IMG/VR virus record: IMGVR_UViG_3300023192_001830 | Coordinates: 1 to 26,972 of that record | DNA length: 26,972 nt | Direction: 5' to 3' (one strand) | From: a virus | Shown: piece after piece, positions 12,549 to 21,469 of the stretch | Position numbering within the stretch: the first letter of the stretch is position 1 | Layout: every line of letters starts with the position of its first letter | Program-made: the position numbers and the translations under genes | The notes under the pieces: generated by a model | The model's database searches: none | Seen by the model: only the letters and a program-made list of their open reading frames with translations | What the model was told of the DNA's origin: nothing

Positions 12549-13343
12549 ATGATAGCAGCAGAAAATGTATCATACGAAAGCGTAGAAGTCTCGGACTCTG
12601 ACCTTGAGGGTATAGAGCAACCCAGTGAGCCATCTACTGAAAACAAACCGGTAGAAGCAAATACCGGTGACGAAAGCGATAACGACGATAACGACGCACC
12701 AGCAACGGTCATGGTTGGAGATCAGGAGTATACTGTTGATGAAATCAATGATGCTTTTGATTCCCATAAAAACAAGACTGACTGGAATAAAACCAATACG
12801 GAAAAGGCGCAAAAGATCGCAGACCAGCGCAAGAGTGTAGAGCCGATGGTTCAAATGGTGAAGATGTTCAATAATAACAAGGATTTCACTGAATTATTGA
12901 TGGATTCCATAGAAGATGAGTTAGGGGAGGAGGGGAAAAGCCTTTTCGAGAACGTATTAAAGGCTGATCCCGGAGTAAACCCTTACAAGTCTCAGCTGGA
13001 AGAAGTACAGCATGATAGAGACATAATGCAGGCGGATGCAACTTTAAACAAAGCGAAGTCCGAACTGAAAAGCAAATTCAAGCTGAAAGATAATAAAGTG
13101 AACGATGTTGTTGATTTTGCAGTAAAAACTCACGAAGAAACCGGCAGGCTTATATCTTTAGAGGAAGCCTATAAGGTACTCGATTATGACACCTTAAAAG
13201 CAAAATCAGAGAAGAATAAACCTAAACCTCCGCAGCTGGCAAACAAAGATCGTGGTGCAGCCGCTATCCATACGTCCGATAAAAAGGCAGGGACGGCTAA
13301 CTACGATGATGTTGATATAAGTGGATTCAACCTGTTTGGTTGA
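12549..13343 (+). CDS. probable capsid scaffolding protein
   Basis: From ATG 12549 (TGAGGA ends five bases upstream) this is a 264-residue protein. The N-terminal 60 residues are very acidic and low in complexity (DESDNDDNDAP). A long helical, coiled-coil-rich middle follows (KAQKIADQRKSVEPMVQMVK, ADATLNKAKSELKSKFKL), and then a lysine-rich stretch (SEKNKPKPPQL). Lack of recognisable enzymatic motifs, high charge, predicted helicity and position between portal and major capsid genes are the usual marks of a scaffold, which guides prohead assembly and leaves before packaging. The ATG at 12537 is an alternative start. No protease domain is seen. Confidence 0.78.
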   Translation: MIAAENVSYESVEVSDSDLEGIEQPSEPSTENKPVEANTGDESDNDDNDAPATVMVGDQEYTVDEINDAFDSHKNKTDWNKTNTEKAQKIADQRKSVEPMVQMVKMFNNNKDFTELLMDSIEDELGEEGKSLFENVLKADPGVNPYKSQLEEVQHDRDIMQADATLNKAKSELKSKFKLKDNKVNDVVDFAVKTHEETGRLISLEEAYKVLDYDTLKAKSEKNKPKPPQLANKDRGAAAIHTSDKKAGTANYDDVDISGFNLFG

Positions 13344-13372
13344 TGATTAATTAGAAGAAAGGAGTTTAAGCT

Positions 13373-14401
13373 ATGGCTTTAACTTATGATTCTTTAGAAT
13401 CGTTGATCGCAAGGAAATATATGCCTATTCTTGCTGACAATATCTTTGTCAAGAGTCACCCTCTGACAGCAATTTTAAAGAAAAAATCAAAAACATTCAG
13501 CGGGCGTGAAATTGGGCTGCCCCTGGAAGTAACGGATGCAGACAGCACTAACAATGTTGTATGGGGATCGCCGGGTGCAGCATTAACCCCGACGGTATCA
13601 GACCCATTCACACTGGCATTGTATACCCCGCAGATGCTGACCGGAACTTTGAAGATCAACAAAGAGGAGTTCCTCATAATGAATACACCGGAAGCGGTGA
13701 AAAACATTGTGTCCTCCAAAGTGAAGAACCTTCAAAAAACCCTGGAAAAGGCTTTTGCTGATGCCATGTGGACGACAACCACAAGCGCATGGAACGCATT
13801 AACGGTTCTATTGAACGACACCAACAGCACGGCAGTAGGCGGTATTACACCAACAGCTACCTTGAATACGTGGTGGAAAACATCGATGGTAGATGCAGAA
13901 ACTATCCGGCAAACAACGGCGACTGCCGTAACGGAGAGTGATCTGTATGATGCAGACTCCGGAACGTATATTCCCAGGATGTTAGCCCGGGGCGTTGCCA
14001 ATGCCAAGAAGCAGACCGGCGAAACACCCGATTTGATTGTGGTAACTCAATACCTGTGGGACGTGATGGAGGATATTCTCGATCAGAAAAAAGCGGGTAA
14101 TAAGTTCCATGATACAATGGGCGCAGCCGGGTTCAAAGCACTTGACTTCCGGGGCGTTGCTGTGATTGCTGATGCAGATTTACCTTTATCAGGTAATAAG
14201 GCAAGTATGTACTTCATTAATTCGGATTATCTGTATATGTTCTTCAATTCCGGTGCGAAATTTACCGCCGGGAAATTCATTGAGAGCGATACGGCTAATA
14301 CGCACTCCATGAAGGTTCATACCTACGGAAACCTGGTTACATCTAACAGAAACGCACATTGTGTTATTGAAAATGTGTATTCTGACAGCAGTTACGTCTA
14401 A
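13373..14401 (+). CDS. major capsid protein (HK97-fold type)
   Basis: This 342-residue protein is likely to form the icosahedral shell. The order matches phage coat proteins of the HK97-like class: an N-terminal arm (SLESLIARKYMPILADNIF), a loop rich in Gly and Thr, TGTLKINKEEFLIMNTPEAV, a long spine helix (NIVSSKVKNLQKTLEKAFADAMW), and a C-terminal domain with DLIVVTQYLWDVMEDI, FRGVAVIADADLP and YFINSDYLYMFF. AAAGGAG (13359-13365) lies seven bases before the ATG. It is not fused to a protease. Assignment rests on this pattern plus position after the scaffold. Confidence 0.88.
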   Translation: MALTYDSLESLIARKYMPILADNIFVKSHPLTAILKKKSKTFSGREIGLPLEVTDADSTNNVVWGSPGAALTPTVSDPFTLALYTPQMLTGTLKINKEEFLIMNTPEAVKNIVSSKVKNLQKTLEKAFADAMWTTTTSAWNALTVLLNDTNSTAVGGITPTATLNTWWKTSMVDAETIRQTTATAVTESDLYDADSGTYIPRMLARGVANAKKQTGETPDLIVVTQYLWDVMEDILDQKKAGNKFHDTMGAAGFKALDFRGVAVIADADLPLSGNKASMYFINSDYLYMFFNSGAKFTAGKFIESDTANTHSMKVHTYGNLVTSNRNAHCVIENVYSDSSYV

Positions 14402-14415
14402 ACCGTAAATAGAAT

Positions 14416-14458
14416 GTGAAGCTATCAGGGGGTGGATAACTATCCATCCCCACTTCAC
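14416..14458 (+). promoter_or_regulatory. strong hairpin between capsid and adaptor genes
   Basis: GTGAAG (14416-14421) pairs with CTTCAC (14453-14458). Inside it, GGGGGTGGAT (14428-14437) pairs with ATCCATCCCC (14442-14451) with one G-U, leaving a four-base loop. No T-run follows, and the ribosome binding site of the next gene begins directly after. It probably lowers read-through or protects the abundant capsid mRNA 3' end. Confidence 0.6.
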
Positions 14459-14470
14459 AAGGAGAATATT

Positions 14471-15316
14471 ATGACCACAGCCGAAGCCTTAACCATACTT
14501 GGACACCGCCTGGAAGACCCCACTGGCGATTTGTTTGACGATACCCTTAAATATCTAATGCTCAACCGGGGTCAGGACAAACTGATTCAATACTTAAATC
14601 CGCACTTGTTGCAAGAATTACAGTCAAGCACCACAGCGATCGCTTTAACGGAAGATTCAGAACTTCCAGATGATTATAACGATTATTTTACTGCCAGTGA
14701 TTTAGGCAGCACACCTTTTGGCGGATTGACCGGCATATTTGGTATCCGAGATGCTACTACCGGAGATTTTTATACAAAAACATCCTTTGAAACAATGATG
14801 ATGGCGATGGATGCAGTCCGGGCAATCATCAGCGATCGTGTTTCGTCTGCCTATCCGTCTATAAAATTTTATTTCTTAAAAAACCGGGTGTATTGCCACC
14901 CGGGGCTACATGATGTAAATGTGTACTATATCCGTCAGCCAGCAGAGTTTGGATCGACCATAGATGTGCTTAATAACCTTATTGTTGGACAACGCTATAG
15001 CATCGTGGTCGTCGGGACTACAGATTTTACAGCACACGGAGCGAGTGCTAATACGGTTGGAGTGGAGTTTGTAGCAACCAATACAGGATTAGGGACAGGC
15101 ACGGTAGATGTCGAATGTCCATTAGAACGAATATTCCACGATGCCTGGGTTGAACTGGCTGAGTACGAGTTATGGATGACAAATAGAGATTTTGACAAGT
15201 CGCAAGAAGCCTTATCCAGGGCAATGGCAATAATTAATCAGCATAACACGTCTATCCCGGCTCTGAATATACCGGATCAGGTGAATGATCCTTTTTATAA
15301 TTCTCATCATATCTAA
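14471..15316 (+). CDS. head-tail adaptor / head completion protein with inserted beta domain
   Basis: From ATG 14471 (AAGGAG at 14459-14464) this is a 281-residue protein. The first part is helical and acidic (TILGHRLEDPTGDLFDDTLK) and the C-terminus is helical again (HDAWVELAEYELWMTNRDFD), as in phage adaptor proteins that sit under the portal. About residues 165-217 (VGQRYSIVVVGTTDFTAHG, then GVEFVATNTGLGTGTV) match a small beta-sandwich-like module that recurs in phage virion proteins and looks inserted here. Position between capsid and nozzle genes supports the adaptor role. The exact family is not recognised. Confidence 0.65.
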   Translation: MTTAEALTILGHRLEDPTGDLFDDTLKYLMLNRGQDKLIQYLNPHLLQELQSSTTAIALTEDSELPDDYNDYFTASDLGSTPFGGLTGIFGIRDATTGDFYTKTSFETMMMAMDAVRAIISDRVSSAYPSIKFYFLKNRVYCHPGLHDVNVYYIRQPAEFGSTIDVLNNLIVGQRYSIVVVGTTDFTAHGASANTVGVEFVATNTGLGTGTVDVECPLERIFHDAWVELAEYELWMTNRDFDKSQEALSRAMAIINQHNTSIPALNIPDQVNDPFYNSHHI

Positions 15317-15319
15317 ATT

Positions 15320-18300
15320 ATGGCGAAACGTATAGATATACGAAGTTTTGAAGGTGTGATCACCAATGCCGATCAGGAAGATTTACGTCCGGAAGTTTTA
15401 ACAGCCTTAAAAAATTTACGCCCGGTAAACGGTAAGCTGGTTAAAACATTCGGGGCAGGGGAGTTTACAGATATCCCTGCACCGGTGATTGATGTTATGT
15501 CTGCAAAACTCGGTGAAACGTATACGGTTCGCAATGTGTTTGTGTTTAATTCTGTCTATTTATCAACCACAGAAGCCCATCAGCACCGGTATATCGTTGT
15601 AGCAACCGACGACACCAGTAAGAATACACGGATTCTATGGTGGGACTATGATGTCCCCGCTGTATCCAACTGCTTGGTCTTTACCGATAATACGCTGTTC
15701 TTCTCTACCTCCGCAGCCCATAAAATTGATGAAGATGATTATGTAATGATCCAGGATGTGAAAAATAACGATGGTGCAGCTATCACCGGCTGTGAGATTT
15801 TTGATCAGGCAGGAAGTCAGTCAGATGCCGATACAGTCTATATAAATTCACCTTCCGGGTTTGGCGGGACGTGGATGGACGATCGCGGTGAGTTAGATGT
15901 GGAAATCATATCAGCAAAGCCATCAATGGGCGGGAAGTTGTCTCGTCATTTGCAATTTAACACTATAACGGTTGGATCAGACCAGATGACTAAAGTAGGG
16001 CATATAGCCATCGTGGAAGTGAATGGCGGATCAGCCGTCGTAACCCTTGCTGCAATAGCAAAATTTACAGAAGGCTTTTATAGGCTGTACTATTCTACAG
16101 ATGGTACGAATTTTACAGCCCTGGCAACATCGGAATGGAGCGGAATCATAAGCTCAGGCATTAATATTAATATCCACCAAATAAGAGCCTTTAATAATTC
16201 TTTTTATGTAGCGGTTGAGCATTATAAAGACCCAACAAATTATACAAGCATAGTGAAGGTAACGCCGACATGGAGCGCATCGGTTGTAACCTGGGCGGAT
16301 ACAAACCCTATACAACTCGCACAGCAATTATCAGCGTGTCAGATGGTGGATTATACCCAGGGCGGAAGCAATTATTTGATGATTTTATTTAATGATGGTA
16401 CTGCCGGGCATTTATACCGTCTCGACACCAGCGATACACCCACTAACTATACATCTGGTCTGCCGTCCTCTGATAAAGCACTGTATCTGTGTATGGGTCT
16501 TGATTCTCCCGGTAAGGAAAATTTCTTCATTTCGTGGGCTTGGGCAGGCACAGTATATATTTACTATTGTAGAATTACCCATCTTGGCAATACAAATCCC
16601 TGGACATTAATTAGTGACGGTATTATTGATAGTGCTGAAAATGTTATTGCTATGGACGGATATAAGCACCAGGACGATAAAACGGCTATCGTATGTCTGG
16701 AAGATACCTCAGCAAATACCCATAAAGTATATACGATAAAAGATGATGGCGGCTTTGAATTGACATTATTAAATATCGCAATACCGACAGATTCGCAAAC
16801 TGACGGCAAAGTAATAAGAATGTATGGGACTCATGCCACACCAGGCGGAAATGAATATCTCTATATCTCATACGATACATATAACGATGGCACGCAGCAT
16901 GGAGGCACTGTATATATAATAGCCGAAAGCGGAACACACGCACAAGTAACCGAATGTGATGCCGGGGCGGATTTAAAGGGAAAATCTATAGTGTCGTTTG
17001 GAGATGTATCAACAGTCTTTAGTATGACCTATGCTAAAGCACACATGGTTTTATACGGTGCGTTTGTACAGGGGACAGGAGTCACGGCAGAGGAAACAAC
17101 TGTATTCCGCCATAGCGACGTGGGCTGGGCTACCGGAACATGGAGCGGAAACGGATCGCTAAAGTACAACTGGCGGGATTTGTTGGGTTTCTTTGACATA
17201 TCAGGAGATTTTAAACAGGAAAATAACCGTAATCCGATTGTTCCGATGGGCGATTCTATCCGGTTTCTTCCTGGTGTAATATCTGACGGTGACGAATTAT
17301 GGGTCGGGCATATAGACCGCGAATTGCTGGGCGGGAATGTCACCTATGCTGACGACTTTTATGGTCTTATTAATGCGATTACAAATCCGTTTAAAATTAA
17401 CGGACACGATATATCCCTCACAGAGAATGAAGTGAGAGCAGAGGAAGGTGTCAAATATGCTGTAACAGCTATCTATGACGGAATCCAGGAGTCGCTAATT
17501 GATGATGATGATGTGCATAAACTGAATATATCAGCAAACATAAAAAAATCCATTGTTGATTTGACGATTAAGATTAATACAAACAATATTAACAAGAGGA
17601 TTACCGGTATTAATGTATACAGATCGTCTATGCTGTCTACGCAAACATTCGGAAGTTTTTCCTTAATTCAGACAGTTAATCTATTGGATAGCTATACAGA
17701 CTTAACACCTTTGAATGGGAATATTCATGCACTAAAGGACGACAAATTTTGGATTGTAGATAAAAATAATGCGTTAATAAAAAGTGGATTAATTGCTGGT
17801 AATTTAGCAAAAATAAAAATTACAGGAGCATATCATGGCGCACGTAAAAGGATAGAATACGACGAGGCTAATGCTCATCCAATCATTAAGCCTGTCTGGT
17901 ATGACTCCGGGGCGACTCTATCGTCCAATCCCAGCTCATCAACCTCAATAGATGTGTCAGATGGGACTAAATTCAGCACAGGGCAGCTTATCCATGTCAC
18001 AGGGTCTGTTATGGTAAACGAGGCTTACGTTAATGGTTATTATTATAACACCAAAGACGGCTCTTATGACGAGATAATGGAAATTACCTATATTGTTTCA
18101 AATACTCTGACAGTGGTAAGGGGTTATGAAGGATCAACAACATACACATCCTATTCTACCAGTGATTATATTTATATTTATAGCGGTATCTCATACATAA
18201 ATATTTTAGGGACTTCAGGAGCGAATATATTTAATGCAGGCTGGGCGTTTGATCATAACGTTTCCGGGTCAACTATAATAGAAACCGATACAACCGGTGC

Positions 18301-19639
18301 GTTCGGGGCAGGATATACAGGGATTTTAGAGCCTTTAGATACAGACGATTGGGTAACGAGCGGATCAGTAGACATCTCTTTGGCAAACAACAGAACTTTC
18401 TACGGAGTCCTCTCAACAGATGAAACGCAAGAAGAAGTGAATATTGTCAATGCTGTAAGCAATTATGATACTAAACTTGGATTTGGTTTTGTAAATATGA
18501 AAAATAAGATTATGGCTGATAAGATCACTTTAGAAGGTGTTTTTAGAGGGAGTGCCTCATTTGAAGATTTAGGCGGCGGTGTATATAATGTTACAATCAA
18601 TGATAACGGACTCCCGGCAGGCGCATATCACTATAACGAGGGTGAGGACAGCATTAATACGTCCGGGAAATTCGGTAAAGTGTTTAAAGGGCGGATGTTT
18701 TTATTCAATTTACGCCTGGATATCGGCGATGAAAACGAAGAACACCGGGATTGGCTGTCTTATTCTGAATTAGAGCAGTTTGATGTTCGATCTGTCAGCA
18801 ATGTGATTGGATTCCCGGATAAAGAAGGCGGAGAAGGGACAGGCATGGCTGAACTGTTCGGCAGGCTGCTGCTGTTTAAGCCTCAAGCTATCTTTACCCT
18901 GGATGTGGTAGACCCGACCGATCCCGCAACATGGAGACGGAGGGAAAGTAAGCATAATATCGGTAATATTGCTCCGCAAGGCGTTGTAGAAGCGATTGAT
19001 TCGGTATATTTTGTATTCCGGGATGGTATTTATCGATTAGACCCAAATTTTGCCGCTGCTGCGGATGCAACGCCATCCAAGCTGAACCGCATTACTGAGC
19101 CGATCAGGGATATCTTCGACGGCATAGACGATAAAACGATTATTAAGGGAGCGTATGATCAGAATTTAAACGAAGTGGTTTATAAATGGGTCAGAAGTTC
19201 ATCACAGGAAGTCTGGGCGTATAATGTCCATGATCAAGCCTGGAGGCAGTTGGATACAGCCGGGGCGGTAGATATGTATTTCCATAATGAAGATAATTAC
19301 CTGAATTATTATGACGAAACAGCAAAAAAAATACACACATTCAATAATACAGAAAGTTCCACAGCCAGCTTTAAAACAATGAGATTCCCGGTAGGAATGG
19401 ATAGAAAAACTAAAATACGCCATGCGGCATTTCAATACGATGGACAGGATACCATAACGGTAAATGTCTACGTCAATGGCGAAACAACCCCATCTACAAC
19501 ACATACGCTAACCGGGACAGGTCGGCAGATTAGGAAAATACCTCTGAAACGGTATGCAAATTCCGTCCAGTTAGAAATAGAATCAGCCGCATCAACAAAC
19601 ACTTTAGAATTTGAAAGACTACAATTAGAAACGGAGTAG
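15320..19639 (+). CDS. very large tail nozzle / tail-tube-B-like virion protein
   Basis: This is a 1439-residue, strand-rich protein. The N-terminus (RIDIRSFEGVITNADQEDLR, then LKNLRPVNGKLVKTFG) and the C-terminal half (GMAELFGRLLLFKPQAIFTL, NIAPQGVVEAIDSVYFVFRD, VWAYNVHDQAWRQLD) resemble the propeller-like nozzle proteins of podoviruses (T7 gp12/P22 gp10 class), which complete the short tail. It is much longer than those. About residues 868-930 form a module with SIDVSDGTKFSTGQLIHVTG and LTVVRGYEGST, a known type of phage beta insert. It starts three bases after the adaptor stop with no clear ribosome binding site, so coupled translation is likely. Confidence 0.68.
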   Translation: MAKRIDIRSFEGVITNADQEDLRPEVLTALKNLRPVNGKLVKTFGAGEFTDIPAPVIDVMSAKLGETYTVRNVFVFNSVYLSTTEAHQHRYIVVATDDTSKNTRILWWDYDVPAVSNCLVFTDNTLFFSTSAAHKIDEDDYVMIQDVKNNDGAAITGCEIFDQAGSQSDADTVYINSPSGFGGTWMDDRGELDVEIISAKPSMGGKLSRHLQFNTITVGSDQMTKVGHIAIVEVNGGSAVVTLAAIAKFTEGFYRLYYSTDGTNFTALATSEWSGIISSGININIHQIRAFNNSFYVAVEHYKDPTNYTSIVKVTPTWSASVVTWADTNPIQLAQQLSACQMVDYTQGGSNYLMILFNDGTAGHLYRLDTSDTPTNYTSGLPSSDKALYLCMGLDSPGKENFFISWAWAGTVYIYYCRITHLGNTNPWTLISDGIIDSAENVIAMDGYKHQDDKTAIVCLEDTSANTHKVYTIKDDGGFELTLLNIAIPTDSQTDGKVIRMYGTHATPGGNEYLYISYDTYNDGTQHGGTVYIIAESGTHAQVTECDAGADLKGKSIVSFGDVSTVFSMTYAKAHMVLYGAFVQGTGVTAEETTVFRHSDVGWATGTWSGNGSLKYNWRDLLGFFDISGDFKQENNRNPIVPMGDSIRFLPGVISDGDELWVGHIDRELLGGNVTYADDFYGLINAITNPFKINGHDISLTENEVRAEEGVKYAVTAIYDGIQESLIDDDDVHKLNISANIKKSIVDLTIKINTNNINKRITGINVYRSSMLSTQTFGSFSLIQTVNLLDSYTDLTPLNGNIHALKDDKFWIVDKNNALIKSGLIAGNLAKIKITGAYHGARKRIEYDEANAHPIIKPVWYDSGATLSSNPSSSTSIDVSDGTKFSTGQLIHVTGSVMVNEAYVNGYYYNTKDGSYDEIMEITYIVSNTLTVVRGYEGSTTYTSYSTSDYIYIYSGISYINILGTSGANIFNAGWAFDHNVSGSTIIETDTTGAFGAGYTGILEPLDTDDWVTSGSVDISLANNRTFYGVLSTDETQEEVNIVNAVSNYDTKLGFGFVNMKNKIMADKITLEGVFRGSASFEDLGGGVYNVTINDNGLPAGAYHYNEGEDSINTSGKFGKVFKGRMFLFNLRLDIGDENEEHRDWLSYSELEQFDVRSVSNVIGFPDKEGGEGTGMAELFGRLLLFKPQAIFTLDVVDPTDPATWRRRESKHNIGNIAPQGVVEAIDSVYFVFRDGIYRLDPNFAAAADATPSKLNRITEPIRDIFDGIDDKTIIKGAYDQNLNEVVYKWVRSSSQEVWAYNVHDQAWRQLDTAGAVDMYFHNEDNYLNYYDETAKKIHTFNNTESSTASFKTMRFPVGMDRKTKIRHAAFQYDGQDTITVNVYVNGETTPSTTHTLTGTGRQIRKIPLKRYANSVQLEIESAASTNTLEFERLQLETE

Positions 19640-19643
19640 AATC

Positions 19644-20387
19644 ATGGATCCATATACAGCATATCTTTTATATCAAGGCGGTAAAAAAGCAATCGGAAGC
19701 GTGTCCAGGTTGTTAAACCCGAAATTCGGGCAGACACGGTACGGATCACAGCTGCATAGAATAAAGGAGCAAGGTATATATAGCCAGGCAACACGATCCA
19801 ATATACTTACAAAAACAGGCAGGCAGTTCGATATCACAGCCGCACCTTCAATACAAAAAACACAAGGCAGGCTCATTAGGAATAATATGTATAACTCGGT
19901 TGCATCCGTTAAAACATTAGCCCAGCCGGGGATTGCAAAAGCAAGAGTCATGGCGCATACAGAAGGTGATTTACAGGCAGTCAATGAAGAAACAAAGCAG
20001 AGAGCCATCATTTCCTACGCTCAGGGTATTGACAGAGATAAAGCAGAACGCCGGGGAGCAGTTGCAGATTTGGGCGGAGTAGCCCTTGACTTTGGAGCGC
20101 AGTATTACGGAAAAAAAGCTGCGGATAAAAAGGCTTTGGATGCTTCTTATTCAAGTGCCTCTAAATCCGGGTACGATCCAAAAGAAATAACACTGCCAAG
20201 TGGCAAGAAGTCTTTTATAGACATTTCACCAAAATTGCTCAAAGAGGCTGGGAATAAGATAATTGACGATTATATGACACAAGGAGATAAAGGCGACCCG
20301 GCAAAATTACTCCAAGAGTTAATTAGACAATTTGGTGCAAAAGATGGGGCTGCGATTTTTGAGGCTATGGCAAAAGCGGGGATATAG
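19644..20387 (+). CDS. probable internal virion / ejection protein, small
   Basis: This 247-residue basic protein has an Ala- and Gly-rich, helical character (YLLYQGGKKAIGSVSRLLNP at the N-terminus, GAVADLGGVALDFGAQYYG in the middle, DPAKLLQELIRQFGAKDGAA at the end). Small Gly/Ala-rich proteins that follow the nozzle gene in podoviruses are usually ejection proteins packed inside the head. No specific family motif is recognised. CGGAGTAG precedes the ATG at a short distance. Confidence 0.5.
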   Translation: MDPYTAYLLYQGGKKAIGSVSRLLNPKFGQTRYGSQLHRIKEQGIYSQATRSNILTKTGRQFDITAAPSIQKTQGRLIRNNMYNSVASVKTLAQPGIAKARVMAHTEGDLQAVNEETKQRAIISYAQGIDRDKAERRGAVADLGGVALDFGAQYYGKKAADKKALDASYSSASKSGYDPKEITLPSGKKSFIDISPKLLKEAGNKIIDDYMTQGDKGDPAKLLQELIRQFGAKDGAAIFEAMAKAGI

Positions 20388-20389
20388 AA

Positions 20390-21469
20390 ATGGGTAATAT
20401 TCGAGATTATTTAGACAAAAAGATTGAACCTCGCAAAATGTCGGACAATGATCGTGCCATCGCCAGGCATTATTCACAAGCATTTCTTGCAGACAGTCCA
20501 TTTACCGGTGATTATGCGGGGACAGCTATTGCCGTTAGAGATTCGCTTGCCGTATCTAAATACGACCCAAATGCAACACCTGCAATCGCAAAGGTAAATA
20601 AGAATAAAAAGACCGAAAAAGACTATATTCAAGCATATATAAACGCCAAAGGGACATACCAGTTTAATCCTGATTCAGTCTCCGCAGATCAAGCAAGTGA
20701 TTATAAATTTAAAAACCGGATGATTGTAAAAACGAATGAAGAATTAAAAGCAAAAGCGGAAAAGCAGTTTAAAGAAAAATATCCAGTTCCTTTGGAAGAA
20801 ATACTTGAAAAAATTAATAAGGATGCAAAAGCATACGTAAAATTTCTTCAAGAGACAGGTGTGCGGAGCGCAGCGGAAATACAGCACGCCGCAAAAGTGT
20901 TTATGAGTCAAAGCATGGAAAAGGAGGGGTTAGACCCGGCGGGGTATATACGGTTAGATGAGCCGGACAGACCGAACACACCACACGTTGAATCAGAAGA
21001 CGAAGATTTAGAAGATGTAAAAATAATACCACAGTCAGTTATGCAGCCAATTAAGATAGATGAGCCGTCCCCTGTCCCGGTTAAAAAGAGGGAACAGGAA
21101 TATGCAAAAGAGACGCTTGCTATGAAAGTCGCAAATCCTCCTCCAGAATCCAAAAAAATTGGCAAAAAATTAGAGGCTAAATATCAAGAACTAACTAATA
21201 AATATAAAAACAATAGATACATTGAGGTTAAAAAGACCTACAATAATAATACGAACAGATGGGAACTCAAATTAAAAACTGATGTTGAGGGCGAATTGAA
21301 AAGGCAACTTGGAATATATATATTGCCAGGCGGTGAAAAGATAGACATATCGCATATTAAAGAGGATTCAAATCGCAATCCAGATGAAAAAGAAGCATTA
21401 TATCAAAGCAAAATAGTAAAATATGTTGGTGAATACATTCAAAATGATTTAAACAATCCTGGCAAGTAA
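20390..21469 (+). CDS. probable internal virion protein, lysine- and glutamate-rich
   Basis: This 359-residue hydrophilic protein starts three bases after the preceding stop. It has a conserved-looking N-terminus (IRDYLDKKIEPRKMSDNDRA, YSQAFLADSPFTGDYAG), a long charged helical centre, an acidic linker (ESEDEDLEDVKIIP) and a lysine-rich end. No enzyme motif is seen. The neighbours suggest a head-interior component injected with the genome. Its end overlaps the next start (TAATG). Confidence 0.5.
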   Translation: MGNIRDYLDKKIEPRKMSDNDRAIARHYSQAFLADSPFTGDYAGTAIAVRDSLAVSKYDPNATPAIAKVNKNKKTEKDYIQAYINAKGTYQFNPDSVSADQASDYKFKNRMIVKTNEELKAKAEKQFKEKYPVPLEEILEKINKDAKAYVKFLQETGVRSAAEIQHAAKVFMSQSMEKEGLDPAGYIRLDEPDRPNTPHVESEDEDLEDVKIIPQSVMQPIKIDEPSPVPVKKREQEYAKETLAMKVANPPPESKKIGKKLEAKYQELTNKYKNNRYIEVKKTYNNNTNRWELKLKTDVEGELKRQLGIYILPGGEKIDISHIKEDSNRNPDEKEALYQSKIVKYVGEYIQNDLNNPGK

